Shown here: positions 37,041-44,327 of the stretch, one piece after another
How the letters are laid out: every line of letters starts with the position of its first letter
How positions within the stretch are numbered: the stretch's first letter is position 1
Origin: Smithellaceae bacterium
GTDB taxonomy: Bacteria > Desulfobacterota > Syntrophia > Syntrophales > Smithellaceae
Assembly (NCBI GenBank): GCA_030690945.1
Contig: JAUYFM010000032.1
Coordinates: forward strand, 1-64,000
DNA length: 64,000 nucleotides
Direction of reading: 5' to 3'
Program-made: the position numbers and the translations under genes
The notes under the pieces: model-generated
What the model saw: the letters and a program-made list of their open reading frames with translations, nothing else
What the model was told of the DNA's origin: nothing
The model's database searches: none

Positions 37041-37967
37041 TTATGGCAGGTAAAATAAGGGATTGCGCGGTTTATTACCTTTGAGGCGGATTTCAAAATT
37101 GATATACGTATCTCCAATGTCGTCTTTTTCTCCGGCTAAAGCAATGACTTCGCCTCTTTTAATATTCTGATCCGCCTTGACGGATCTTTTCTTGAGGTGG
37201 GTATATACTGTCGCAAAATCAGTCGGATGACGAATAATGATCGTTTCCCCGAAGGGTGGTAAGCTTGAAGAAAAAATGACGGTTCCGGAGGCTGCAGCCT
37301 TAACCTGTGTTCCCGCGGGGCACACAATTTTAATCCAGTTGTGGTATGTTTTGTTTGGCTGAATCCCGAAAGGGGTTTTCACGGTTCCCTTGACGGGCCA
37401 GATAAACATGCTTTTCCCCAGCCTTATTTCATCTTTCTTTTCCGCTATCGGCAGTTTTTCTTCTATTCCCGGTTTATTTTTTTCAGCCGCAGCCTTAGGC
37501 ATGCCAGCGGCTGCGGCAACTACTTCGGAAGATAACGGTTGGAAAAGAGGTGCTTTCTCTGCAGCGGGCGGCAGATCAACCGATTTAGACGGTTTTGCAA
37601 GTTCAGGAAGCTTCTCATCCGTTGAGCCGTTTTCTCGTTTTGCATCAGCGCGGGGCGTCTTGGCGTGAGCCATCACGTCGTCGATTGCCTGATCTGCCTC
37701 CGGGATAAAGATGACTGAACCTTCTTGGATACTGGAAACATCCATGATGTTATTGACTTCTGCCAAATCCTGCAAACTGATCGAATAAGCACGGGCAATC
37801 TTGTAAGCCGTTTCACCCTTCTTCACGATATGATAAACACCCTTTGCCTGGCTTTTTTTCTGCACCTGAGGCCCGGAGCAGGAAATCATCAAAAGCAAAG
37901 TAACGAGTATCAGGAGAAAGCTCGTAAAAATATATCGGCCTCTACGAAAACCGGCATGCCGGATCAT
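37041..37967 (-). CDS. nlpD: NlpD-like lipoprotein (LysM + degenerate LytM)
   Basis: A 308-residue protein starting at ATG 37967, which overlaps the pcm stop as ATGA. A basic N-terminus and hydrophobic stretch end in lipobox L-M-I-S-C near residue 30. A LysM domain follows (YHIVKKGETAYKIARAY, about 45-90), then a low-complexity Pro/Ala/Lys linker, then an M23 fold (FIWPVKGTVKTPFGI to the end). Zinc ligands of active LytM enzymes are missing: the H-x-H region reads Y-T-H-L but the final L-H-F-E is I-N-F-E, and the first metal His/Asp pair is not seen. As in E. coli NlpD it is therefore likely an amidase activator in cell separation. Confidence 0.88.
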   Translation of the reverse strand: MIRHAGFRRGRYIFTSFLLILVTLLLMISCSGPQVQKKSQAKGVYHIVKKGETAYKIARAYSISLQDLAEVNNIMDVSSIQEGSVIFIPEADQAIDDVMAHAKTPRADAKRENGSTDEKLPELAKPSKSVDLPPAAEKAPLFQPLSSEVVAAAAGMPKAAAEKNKPGIEEKLPIAEKKDEIRLGKSMFIWPVKGTVKTPFGIQPNKTYHNWIKIVCPAGTQVKAAASGTVIFSSSLPPFGETIIIRHPTDFATVYTHLKKRSVKADQNIKRGEVIALAGEKDDIGDTYINFEIRLKGNKPRNPLFYLP

Positions 37968-38617
37968 TCTTTCCATCCACTCTCCCCAATCAGACTGACA
38001 AAGCGGCAGCCACCCAGGTCTTCTTTCTTTATTTCAGCCGGATTTTCCACAGAGCGGGCTAATTTATACAAAGTCTGCACCTCGCGGCTGCCAACCGGAA
38101 CAACAAGTCTGCCTCCCGGGGCAAGCTGTTCGACCAAATATTGTGGAATCCGCGGAGCGGCGGCTGTCGTAATAATCGCATCGAACGGCGCTTCCTCTTT
38201 CCAGCCGTAAGAGCCGTCGCCGACACGAATGGCAACATTATAACAGTTAAGCCTGTCCAAAATCTTTCGCGCACGTGTTGCGAGGGTGGCCACCCGTTCG
38301 ATAGAAAAAACTCGATCAGCCAGCTTAGCTAAAATCGCTGTCTGATAACCCGATCCTGTACCGATTTCCAGGATACGCTCGCCGCCCTTTAATTCCAGAG
38401 CCTGTGTCATCAAAGCAACAATATACGGTTGAGATATGGTTTGTTTTTCTCCGATGGGCAAGGGGTTGTCGCTGTATGCCTGATCAATCAAACCTTCATC
38501 CACAAAAAGATGACGCGGGATAGTTTCCATCACTTTCAATACGTGGGCATCGCTGATTGAACGGGCCCGAATCTGCGTCTCCACCATCCGTGTGCGCTGC
38601 TTTTTGTATCTGTCCAT
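37964..38617 (-). CDS. pcm: Protein-L-isoaspartate O-methyltransferase
   Basis: A 217-residue repair enzyme that methylates isoaspartyl residues in aged proteins using SAM. It shows the family start (M-V-x-x-Q-I-R-A-R-S-I-S-D), FVDEGLIDQAYSDNPLPIG, the substrate loop QTISQPYIVALM, and SAM motif VLEIGTGSGYQ-type (RILEIGTGSGYQTAILA). The ATG 38617 overlaps the stop of the upstream gene (TGATG), and the gene stop overlaps nlpD (ATGA). pcm-nlpD is a classic pair. Confidence 0.95.
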   Translation of the reverse strand: MDRYKKQRTRMVETQIRARSISDAHVLKVMETIPRHLFVDEGLIDQAYSDNPLPIGEKQTISQPYIVALMTQALELKGGERILEIGTGSGYQTAILAKLADRVFSIERVATLATRARKILDRLNCYNVAIRVGDGSYGWKEEAPFDAIITTAAAPRIPQYLVEQLAPGGRLVVPVGSREVQTLYKLARSVENPAEIKKEDLGGCRFVSLIGESGWKE

Positions 38618-39009
38618 CAAATAGCCTGCATCTTTTTCCTTTTCGGAGGAATCTTGTAGAGTTGCCGAACCGTTTCATGCCTTCTGAGCCCCAGGGCTTC
38701 ACGAGTCACAATCAAATAATAATATTGGATTTCGGCTTTTTGACATGCTGTATTGAATTGATCAATGATCACATTAATTTCTTCAAATATAGACTGTTTA
38801 TTATTCATGTTTCCCTGACCGGAACCATGGTTTTGAACTATTCGCAGATGCTCGATCTTTTGTTCAATCTGCCGGTTGATCTTCATGAGCACTTCCAGCG
38901 CATCTTCCACGGCAAAGCCAGCCCGGCTCAAAACAGCCGCTCGTTCCCGCAATAGTTCTTCACACAAACTCTCGTGCTTATTTTCTTTTCCCGGTAGCAT
39001 AGCCTGCAT
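38617..39009 (-). CDS. Unknown helical protein upstream of pcm
   Basis: A 130-residue (from ATG 39009) mostly helical, charged protein with no signal and no recognised family. A coiled-coil-like stretch covers about residues 10-60 (ELLRERAAVLSRAGFAVEDA, then LMKINRQIEQKIEHL). The second half has AEIQYYYLIVTREALGLRRH and a very basic end (PPKRKKMQAI). It is translationally coupled to pcm by a TGATG overlap. A longer frame to 39042 lacks a ribosome site. Function unknown. Confidence 0.6.
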   Translation of the reverse strand: MQAMLPGKENKHESLCEELLRERAAVLSRAGFAVEDALEVLMKINRQIEQKIEHLRIVQNHGSGQGNMNNKQSIFEEINVIIDQFNTACQKAEIQYYYLIVTREALGLRRHETVRQLYKIPPKRKKMQAI

Positions 39010-39176
39010 AATAAAACCTGCCCTTGAATTCTTTTGCGGCATTTATCATTTAAGCGCTTAATTTTCAAGTTAAAAAGGCTTTGCAAACAGGGCGAAATTT
39101 TTTCCTTTACAGCTTGGGATTATTTCGTTAAATAGTCACATCTATTAACATCTCCAATAAATAAGCTGGTATCTCC

Positions 39177-40760
39177 ATGTGCCCTGAAGTCAAATTCCCC
39201 ATGTCCAAAGCAGTCCGCAAAGCCTATGGTCAGGGTGAGGAAGACGAAACCCTTGTCCCGCTGGTCTTGGTCAACCATCAAAATGAACCCGTAGGAAGAA
39301 TCCATGCGGGCGATTCGGTTATTTTCTATAATATCCGCGGTGAACGCGAGATTGAATTAACTCGCAGTTTTACGGAACAAAGTTTCCGTGAATTCCCGAT
39401 CGATAAAAATATCAACGTCAACTTTGCAACCATGATTGAGTATCAGAAAGGGTTAAACGTTGAGGTCGCTTTTAAGCCCCAGGGCGTTCTTTCCGACACA
39501 TTAAGTGATGTCATCGCCATGCAGGGCTTAACCCAGGCCAAAATAACGGAAGCAGAAAAAGCCGTTCATGTCAGCTTCTTTTTCAACGGCAAGAAATCCG
39601 ACCCGCTGCCGGGCGAAGAAAGAGTCGTCATCCCGACACGCAAAGATGTCAGGCTGTTTGATGAAGCCCCGGAAATGTCCATCGGGGAAATCACTGACGC
39701 GGCCCTCGCCAAGATTAAAGATCCATGCTGCAATTTTATCGTTGTGAATTATCCGAATGTGGATGTTGTCGGTCATATCGAAAATGAGCCGGCTGTGCTC
39801 CGTGCGATTCAGGCGGTAGATCAAAACGCGGGCCTTCTCATTGAGGAAGCGCTACGACAGGAAATCGCCGTGATGGTCACAGCCGATCACGGCACGGTTG
39901 AAAAATGGCTTTACCCCGACGGCGGAGTTGATACTGGTCATACGAATAGCCCCGTGCCTTTTATCTTACTGCACGCGGATCAAACATTGACACTGAAACC
40001 CCAGGGAACGCTGACCGACATCGCGCCGACGGCACTGGATATCCTCGGCTTGCCTGTACCCGCCTCCATGACCGGGATTTCGCTCATCGAACAAAACAGA
40101 CATTCCTTCGCACCCGTTAAACGCTTATTGCTGATGATACTGGACGGCTGGGGACTGAGCGATGCCGAAAACGGCAATCTGATCGCGCGCGCCGTAACGC
40201 CGGTTATGGACAGATTGATCAAGACCTGTCCCCTGGCAAAGCTTGCCGCATCAGGCGTCGCCGTGGGACTGCCGCCACAAACCGTGGGCAATTCCGAGGC
40301 TGGGCATTTACACATTGGCGCGGGCCGCCGGATTTATTCCGACCGCCTCAGTATTGACCAGTCCATCATAAGTCATGACTTTTACAAAAACCAGGCTTTC
40401 ATCAACGTCATGAGGATGGCTAAACAAAACGGCACGGCGCTGCACGTGATGGGTATTGTCTCTTTTTTCAGCTCCCATGGTTCCATTGAACACCTTTTCG
40501 CCTTAATGGACATGGCCAGAGAACAAGGCATTCCCCACCTCTTTATTCATGGAATGCTGGGCAGACGCGGCGAACAAGTGGAAAGCGGCGCCCGCTATAT
40601 TCAACAGGTGGAAGAAAAATGTCTGGCTTTGCGACTGGGACAGGTGGTATCCGTCATCGGCCGCTACTGGTCGATGGATCGCGAAGAAAACTGGGACCGG
40701 ATTGAAAAAACCTACCGGATGCTGGTTTATGGAGAAGGAGATAAAATCTCCGCGGAGTAA
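39177..40760 (+). CDS. Circularly permuted cofactor-independent phosphoglycerate mutase
   Basis: A 527-residue iPGM (3-PG to 2-PG) whose halves are in swapped order. Residues 11-120 correspond to the middle and end of the normal phosphotransferase domain and following metal domain (KAYGQGEEDE, VIFYNIRGERE, EKAVHVSFFFNG). 165-305 is the normal C-terminus (VVNYPNVDVVGH, VTADHGTVEKW, DTGHTNSPVPF). After a short linker (about 306-316) the normal N-terminus begins at RLLLMILDGWG (Asp323), runs through the phospho-Ser loop GNSEAGHLHIGAGR (Ser373) and GRYWSMDRE, and ends MLVYGEGD at the point where the first segment starts. Nearly all domain parts occur once. The usual D-G-R-D-T-P-P loop is changed to L-G-R-R-G-E-Q-V, so activity should be tested. 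ATG 39201 is an alternative start; neither start has a clear ribosome site. The macrodomain gene follows after five bases. Confidence 0.85.
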   Translation: MCPEVKFPMSKAVRKAYGQGEEDETLVPLVLVNHQNEPVGRIHAGDSVIFYNIRGEREIELTRSFTEQSFREFPIDKNINVNFATMIEYQKGLNVEVAFKPQGVLSDTLSDVIAMQGLTQAKITEAEKAVHVSFFFNGKKSDPLPGEERVVIPTRKDVRLFDEAPEMSIGEITDAALAKIKDPCCNFIVVNYPNVDVVGHIENEPAVLRAIQAVDQNAGLLIEEALRQEIAVMVTADHGTVEKWLYPDGGVDTGHTNSPVPFILLHADQTLTLKPQGTLTDIAPTALDILGLPVPASMTGISLIEQNRHSFAPVKRLLLMILDGWGLSDAENGNLIARAVTPVMDRLIKTCPLAKLAASGVAVGLPPQTVGNSEAGHLHIGAGRRIYSDRLSIDQSIISHDFYKNQAFINVMRMAKQNGTALHVMGIVSFFSSHGSIEHLFALMDMAREQGIPHLFIHGMLGRRGEQVESGARYIQQVEEKCLALRLGQVVSVIGRYWSMDREENWDRIEKTYRMLVYGEGDKISAE

Positions 40761-40765
40761 GGAAA

Positions 40766-41350
40766 ATGCAGGCCACGTTTAATCAAACACTCATCGAGCT
40801 TGTCTGTGGAGACATCACCCAGGAAAACACGGATGCCATTGTCAACGCCGCCAATAGCCGTCTCGCGGGCGGCGCCGGCGTAGATGGCGCCATTCACCAT
40901 GCCGGCGGGCCTGCCATTATGGCCGAATGCCGTCAAATCGGAGGCTGCCCGACAGGCCAGGCCGTCATCACAACGGGCGGCAACCTCAAAGCTCGATATG
41001 TCATCCATACCGTTGGACCCATCTATCGCGACGGCACACAGGGCGAAGCACAACTTTTGGCCGCCGCTTATCAGAATAGCCTGAAGCTGGCCGTAGAGAA
41101 TGGCGTGCAAAGCATCTCCTTTCCGGCTATCAGCTGCGGCGTTTATGGTTATCCGATCCAGGAAGCCGCTTATTTGGCGCTGAAGTCCTGCGTTGAATTT
41201 GTTCTGGAGAATAAAGAAATTCAGATCATCCGCCACGTTCTATTTAATCAACGGATATTTGACATTTTTGCGCAAGAAATCAATCACCTCGCGAGCTCGC
41301 TGCGGAGAATTGACGCTCGTCCCGCAACAGCGGGATTAAAAAAAGAATAA
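40766..41350 (+). CDS. Macrodomain protein (O-acetyl-ADP-ribose deacetylase type)
   Basis: A 194-residue MacroD/YmdB-type protein that binds and probably hydrolyses ADP-ribose derivatives. Key parts are VCGDITQENTDAIVNAANSR, the catalytic loop LAGGAGVDGAIHHAGG, H-T-V-G-P-I-Y, and FPAISCGVYGYPIQEAA. AAGGAAA precedes the start, five bases after the permuted iPGM, so both are likely one transcript. The last about 19 residues (from LASSLRRIDARPATAG) are encoded by an interspersed repeat that is found again at 61037-61092 outside any gene, so the tail is recent and probably not functional. Confidence 0.9.
   Translation: MQATFNQTLIELVCGDITQENTDAIVNAANSRLAGGAGVDGAIHHAGGPAIMAECRQIGGCPTGQAVITTGGNLKARYVIHTVGPIYRDGTQGEAQLLAAAYQNSLKLAVENGVQSISFPAISCGVYGYPIQEAAYLALKSCVEFVLENKEIQIIRHVLFNQRIFDIFAQEINHLASSLRRIDARPATAGLKKE
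41285..41340. repeat. 56-bp interspersed repeat, copy 1 (inside the macrodomain gene)
   Basis: Starts CACCTCGCGAGCTCGCTGCG and ends with the CCCGCAACAGCGGGATTAAA hairpin region. It differs from copy 2 (61037-61092) at three of 56 positions. Here it is translated as the C-terminal tail of the macrodomain protein. Confidence 0.85.
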
Positions 41351-41420
41351 TCCGCGCAAGTGCCTCTGCCGATTTTTGATTCACCTTGATCATCCCGTCA
41401 AATTGTGTCACATTAAAGCC

Positions 41421-41921
41421 ATGAGAAAAAAACACTTCCAGGCACGTTTACAATCCATTGGTGAAATTTTGTTTTCCACTTTTAAAAAAAGAGGCATGGC
41501 CGCCAAACTGGAAGAAAACGTCCTGTTCAAACTCTGGCCGAAAGCAGTGGGCGCGCAAATTGCCGCGCAAACCCAACCCGACGGCTGGCGTGCGGGAACC
41601 CTGTTCGTTAAAACAACCTCCTCCGTCTGGGTGCAACAGTTGCATTTCATGAAAGAAGACATCCGGCAAAAAATCAACGAGCTTGCCGGAAAGACACCGG
41701 TCAAGGAAATTCACTTTACCGTCGGATACAGACCTGCTCCCAAAGATTCCGGGCACAATGCCGCAGCCATAGAAAAGATCGTCCTCAAGGAAAGAGATAA
41801 AAAGATGATTGCCGAATGTACGGAAGCGCTGGCGGATCGGGAATTAGCCGAGATAGTGAAGCGGGTCATGAAAACGGAAATCAGCCGCCGCAGGCTTCGG
41901 GAGGAGAAGCCAGCTCGCTGA
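41421..41921 (+). CDS. DUF721 (DciA-like) protein
   Basis: A 166-residue protein from ATG 41421. Residues 10-95 match DUF721: IGEILFSTFKKRGMAAKLEE, then LWPKAVGAQIAAQTQPDGWR, then GTLFVKTTSSVWVQQLHFMK and a terminal IRQKINE helix. DciA, a bacterial helicase-loader-like protein, belongs to this family, so a link to DnaB loading is possible but not shown. The C-terminal third is charged and helical. Its last 41 bases overlap the convergent trmN6-like gene. No strong ribosome site is seen. Confidence 0.78.
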   Translation: MRKKHFQARLQSIGEILFSTFKKRGMAAKLEENVLFKLWPKAVGAQIAAQTQPDGWRAGTLFVKTTSSVWVQQLHFMKEDIRQKINELAGKTPVKEIHFTVGYRPAPKDSGHNAAAIEKIVLKERDKKMIAECTEALADRELAEIVKRVMKTEISRRRLREEKPAR

Positions 41922-42636
41922 AAATGTTTTTCATATCTTGCGTGTATTTTTTGGGTTCTTCGTAAATATAAAGCGGCGGCTCTATTTTCAGTTCTTCGCG
42001 CGATCCGCTTCGTCCCTCCACCAGAGCAAACTCCGCAGGGGATACGGCATCGGAAAAGACCAGCTTCATTCTTTTGGGTTCAATATTGTTTTTACGAAAC
42101 AACACAACCAATTCAACCAAACGCTTCGCCGGATAAATGGTGAAAACCCGGCCTGAGGGCTTGAGAAGATATTTAGACGCCGCCAGAAAATCCGCAAGCG
42201 ATCCTTTGATCTCATGACGTGCGACCGCTTTTTCCAAAAGAGGATTAATCCGGCCGGACGACAATTTCCGATAGGGCGGGTTGAAGATAACATTATCAAA
42301 CGAATTTGCCGTAAAATTTCTTTTGACCTCCCTTGCATCGCCCAGAACAATACGGACTCTTTTTTCCAAACCATTGAGCTCAGCATTCTGACATGCTAGC
42401 GTGGCCTGCCCTTCCTGAATTTCCAGGCCTGTCCAGTGCGTTGAGGGATAGCGTCTGGCCAAAACCAGCGCGATGACGCCGTTACCGCAACCCAAATCCA
42501 TATTGACGGAACGAGACTTCAAGGAAACAAAATGTGCCAGAATGAGCGAATCCAGATTAAAACGGTAGCCGCGCTTGCTCTGGCGGATTTTCAGACTTCC
42601 TTCCAAAATTTCATCAATTGTTTCTTCGTCTATCAA
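41881..42636 (-). CDS. trmN6: tRNA1(Val) adenine-N6 methyltransferase-like protein
   Basis: A 251-residue class I methyltransferase of the TrmN6/YfiC group. It begins LEGSLKIRQSKRGYRFNLDS, the family signature, then has SAM motif NMDLGCGNGVIALVLARRYP and the catalytic N-P-P-Y in NVIFNPPYRKLSSGR. E. coli TrmN6 methylates A37 of tRNA-Val. Its C-terminal 13 codons overlap DUF721 in antisense, and both tails are poorly conserved regions. It is downstream of mltA by 48 bases on the same strand. Confidence 0.88.
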   Translation of the reverse strand: MIDEETIDEILEGSLKIRQSKRGYRFNLDSLILAHFVSLKSRSVNMDLGCGNGVIALVLARRYPSTHWTGLEIQEGQATLACQNAELNGLEKRVRIVLGDAREVKRNFTANSFDNVIFNPPYRKLSSGRINPLLEKAVARHEIKGSLADFLAASKYLLKPSGRVFTIYPAKRLVELVVLFRKNNIEPKRMKLVFSDAVSPAEFALVEGRSGSREELKIEPPLYIYEEPKKYTQDMKNIFSELASPPEACGG

Positions 42637-42684
42637 TATCTGGCCCTTTGTATAAGATGATTCGACGAATTCAAATCCAAAAGA

Positions 42685-43872
42685 CTATTTGCTGATCAGA
42701 AAATACAGTTCCCCTTTTTCCTTCAGGCTGCCTGCGGTGGCCTGCGCTTTCGGGCCGAAACCGCAGAACAGATCGACCCGGCCGGGACCTTTGATAGCCG
42801 AGCCTTTGTCCTGATTCAGAACAAAACGCGAAAAACTAATTCGTTTTGTCGCATTATTTTCATCATCCAGGACAGGTTTACGCAAACGGATATACGCCAG
42901 CGCGCCCTCAGGAAAATAATCCGGATCGGTGGCAATCGACCGGTCCGGTGTGACCGGCTGGCCAAGCGATCCAACCGGTTCGCTGTCCACAAATCGGAAG
43001 AATATATATCGCTCATTGTAACTGAGAATCTCAAAAAGCTCCTGCTCGTTTTTGCCTTTTAACCAGGTTTTAAAATTGCGGTAGGACGAATCGCTCCGTT
43101 CGATTTTGTTTTGATCCAACATATTCCTGGTGATGGAGCGGAAAGGCCAACCATTGTTCTGCGCATAACTTACCGAAAGCATTTTCCCGTCTTCCAGCTC
43201 GATTTTTCCCGAACCCTGAATGTGCAGAGAATTCAATTCGACGGGATCCGACACCCAGATCAGTTCGAGGCCTTTGCCCCGCAGCACACCATCCACATCG
43301 ATTTCGCGGCGCGTGTAATAGGGAACAGTCAGGCCGTTTGCCTTCCGGCTAATCTTCGTTTCGTTTTTGGATACTTTTTCCGTCACAATGTCCGGCGGCG
43401 GCCGGTAAAGAGGATATTGATATTTATCTGTCCGAGTCAGCGACCCTGCAAGCAATGGTTCATAATAGCCGGTAAACAGGATTGCGCCATCGCCATTTTC
43501 TCCCGGCGCACGGAGCACCAGAAATTCCGCGGCAATCTGTTTTTTCTTCTGTTCAAGACTTGTGTTGGACTGAAGGATTTTGCGAAAAGCCATCAGCGAT
43601 TCCTTCATCTGTTTTGCGCCGACCAGTCTGTCCGCGATGGGGAACATCTGATCGCGTCCGGCGCCGTCGTAATAGTTAAGACTGCGGTCAATGGCCAGAA
43701 CGAGCGACGCGGTATCCAGATCATCATCAAAGTCCAGGCTCTCCGCATCCACTTCTGTAAGCGCGCGGGCGGGCGGCGGTGCTCCGGGCTTATGCGTTGC
43801 TTTTGGCGTACAACCATTTAAAGCGACAACGACCATCAACAGCAGGAGGAAAACGTTTAGCGCGTATTTCAT
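42685..43872 (-). CDS. mltA: Membrane-bound lytic murein transglycosylase A
   Basis: A 395-residue outer-membrane lipoprotein. A signal peptide ends in lipobox V-A-L-N-G-C (Cys near 21). The MltA domain (FTGYYEPLLAGSLTRTDKYQYPLYR, then R-R-E-I-D-V-D) is followed by the 3D domain with its Asp triad (SYAQNNGWPFRSI; SRFVLNQDKGSAIKGPGRVD; C-G-F-G-P-K-A). It cleaves peptidoglycan strands to anhydromuropeptides. Its ATG overlaps the stop of the upstream GNAT gene (ATGA). Confidence 0.93.
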   Translation of the reverse strand: MKYALNVFLLLLMVVVALNGCTPKATHKPGAPPPARALTEVDAESLDFDDDLDTASLVLAIDRSLNYYDGAGRDQMFPIADRLVGAKQMKESLMAFRKILQSNTSLEQKKKQIAAEFLVLRAPGENGDGAILFTGYYEPLLAGSLTRTDKYQYPLYRPPPDIVTEKVSKNETKISRKANGLTVPYYTRREIDVDGVLRGKGLELIWVSDPVELNSLHIQGSGKIELEDGKMLSVSYAQNNGWPFRSITRNMLDQNKIERSDSSYRNFKTWLKGKNEQELFEILSYNERYIFFRFVDSEPVGSLGQPVTPDRSIATDPDYFPEGALAYIRLRKPVLDDENNATKRISFSRFVLNQDKGSAIKGPGRVDLFCGFGPKAQATAGSLKEKGELYFLISK

Positions 43873-44327
43873 AGTTCTATAATCATCGCGACTTCATCGC
43901 AGTAATCGGGATATTTGGAGCAGCGGAAACAGTCCGCCCAGATTTTTTCCGGCAGGGTCGAACGGTCCACCTCCTTGAAATTGAGTCGGGCGAAAAATTC
44001 CTTCTTATAGGTGAGGGAAAATATTCGAAACAGCTCTAATGTAATAGCCTCGGAGATACAAAATTCAACCAGTTTTCGACCGATGCCTTTTTTCCGGTAA
44101 GCGTCGTCCACATAAAGAGAACGGATTTCGGCCAGATTTTCCCAGATAATGTTCATGGCGCAAACGCCGACAATTCGCTGTTCATCCTCATCGAAATAGA
44201 CAATAAAATCCCGCACGGAATTATATATATCCATCAAGGAACGCGGCAGCATCTCCCCCTTCCCCGCCGACAAATTGATTAAACGGTGAATGGTCTTGAC
44301 ATCACCGATGCGCGCTTTTCTTAGCAT
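43869..44327 (-). CDS. GNAT acetyltransferase, ArgA-like
   Basis: A 152-residue single-domain acetyltransferase. Start ATG 44327 has AAGGAG nine bases upstream and lies 26 bases inside recN. The acetyl-CoA loop is YVDDAYRKKGIGRKLVEFC, preceded by AEIRSLYVD. The opening (RKARIGDVKTIHRLINLSAGKGEMLPRS) and the end (DCFRCSKYPDYCDEVAMI) match short stand-alone N-acetylglutamate synthases of deltaproteobacteria. If so it catalyses the first arginine-pathway step; no other arg gene is near, so the substrate call is tentative. Confidence 0.78.
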   Translation of the reverse strand: MLRKARIGDVKTIHRLINLSAGKGEMLPRSLMDIYNSVRDFIVYFDEDEQRIVGVCAMNIIWENLAEIRSLYVDDAYRKKGIGRKLVEFCISEAITLELFRIFSLTYKKEFFARLNFKEVDRSTLPEKIWADCFRCSKYPDYCDEVAMIIEL

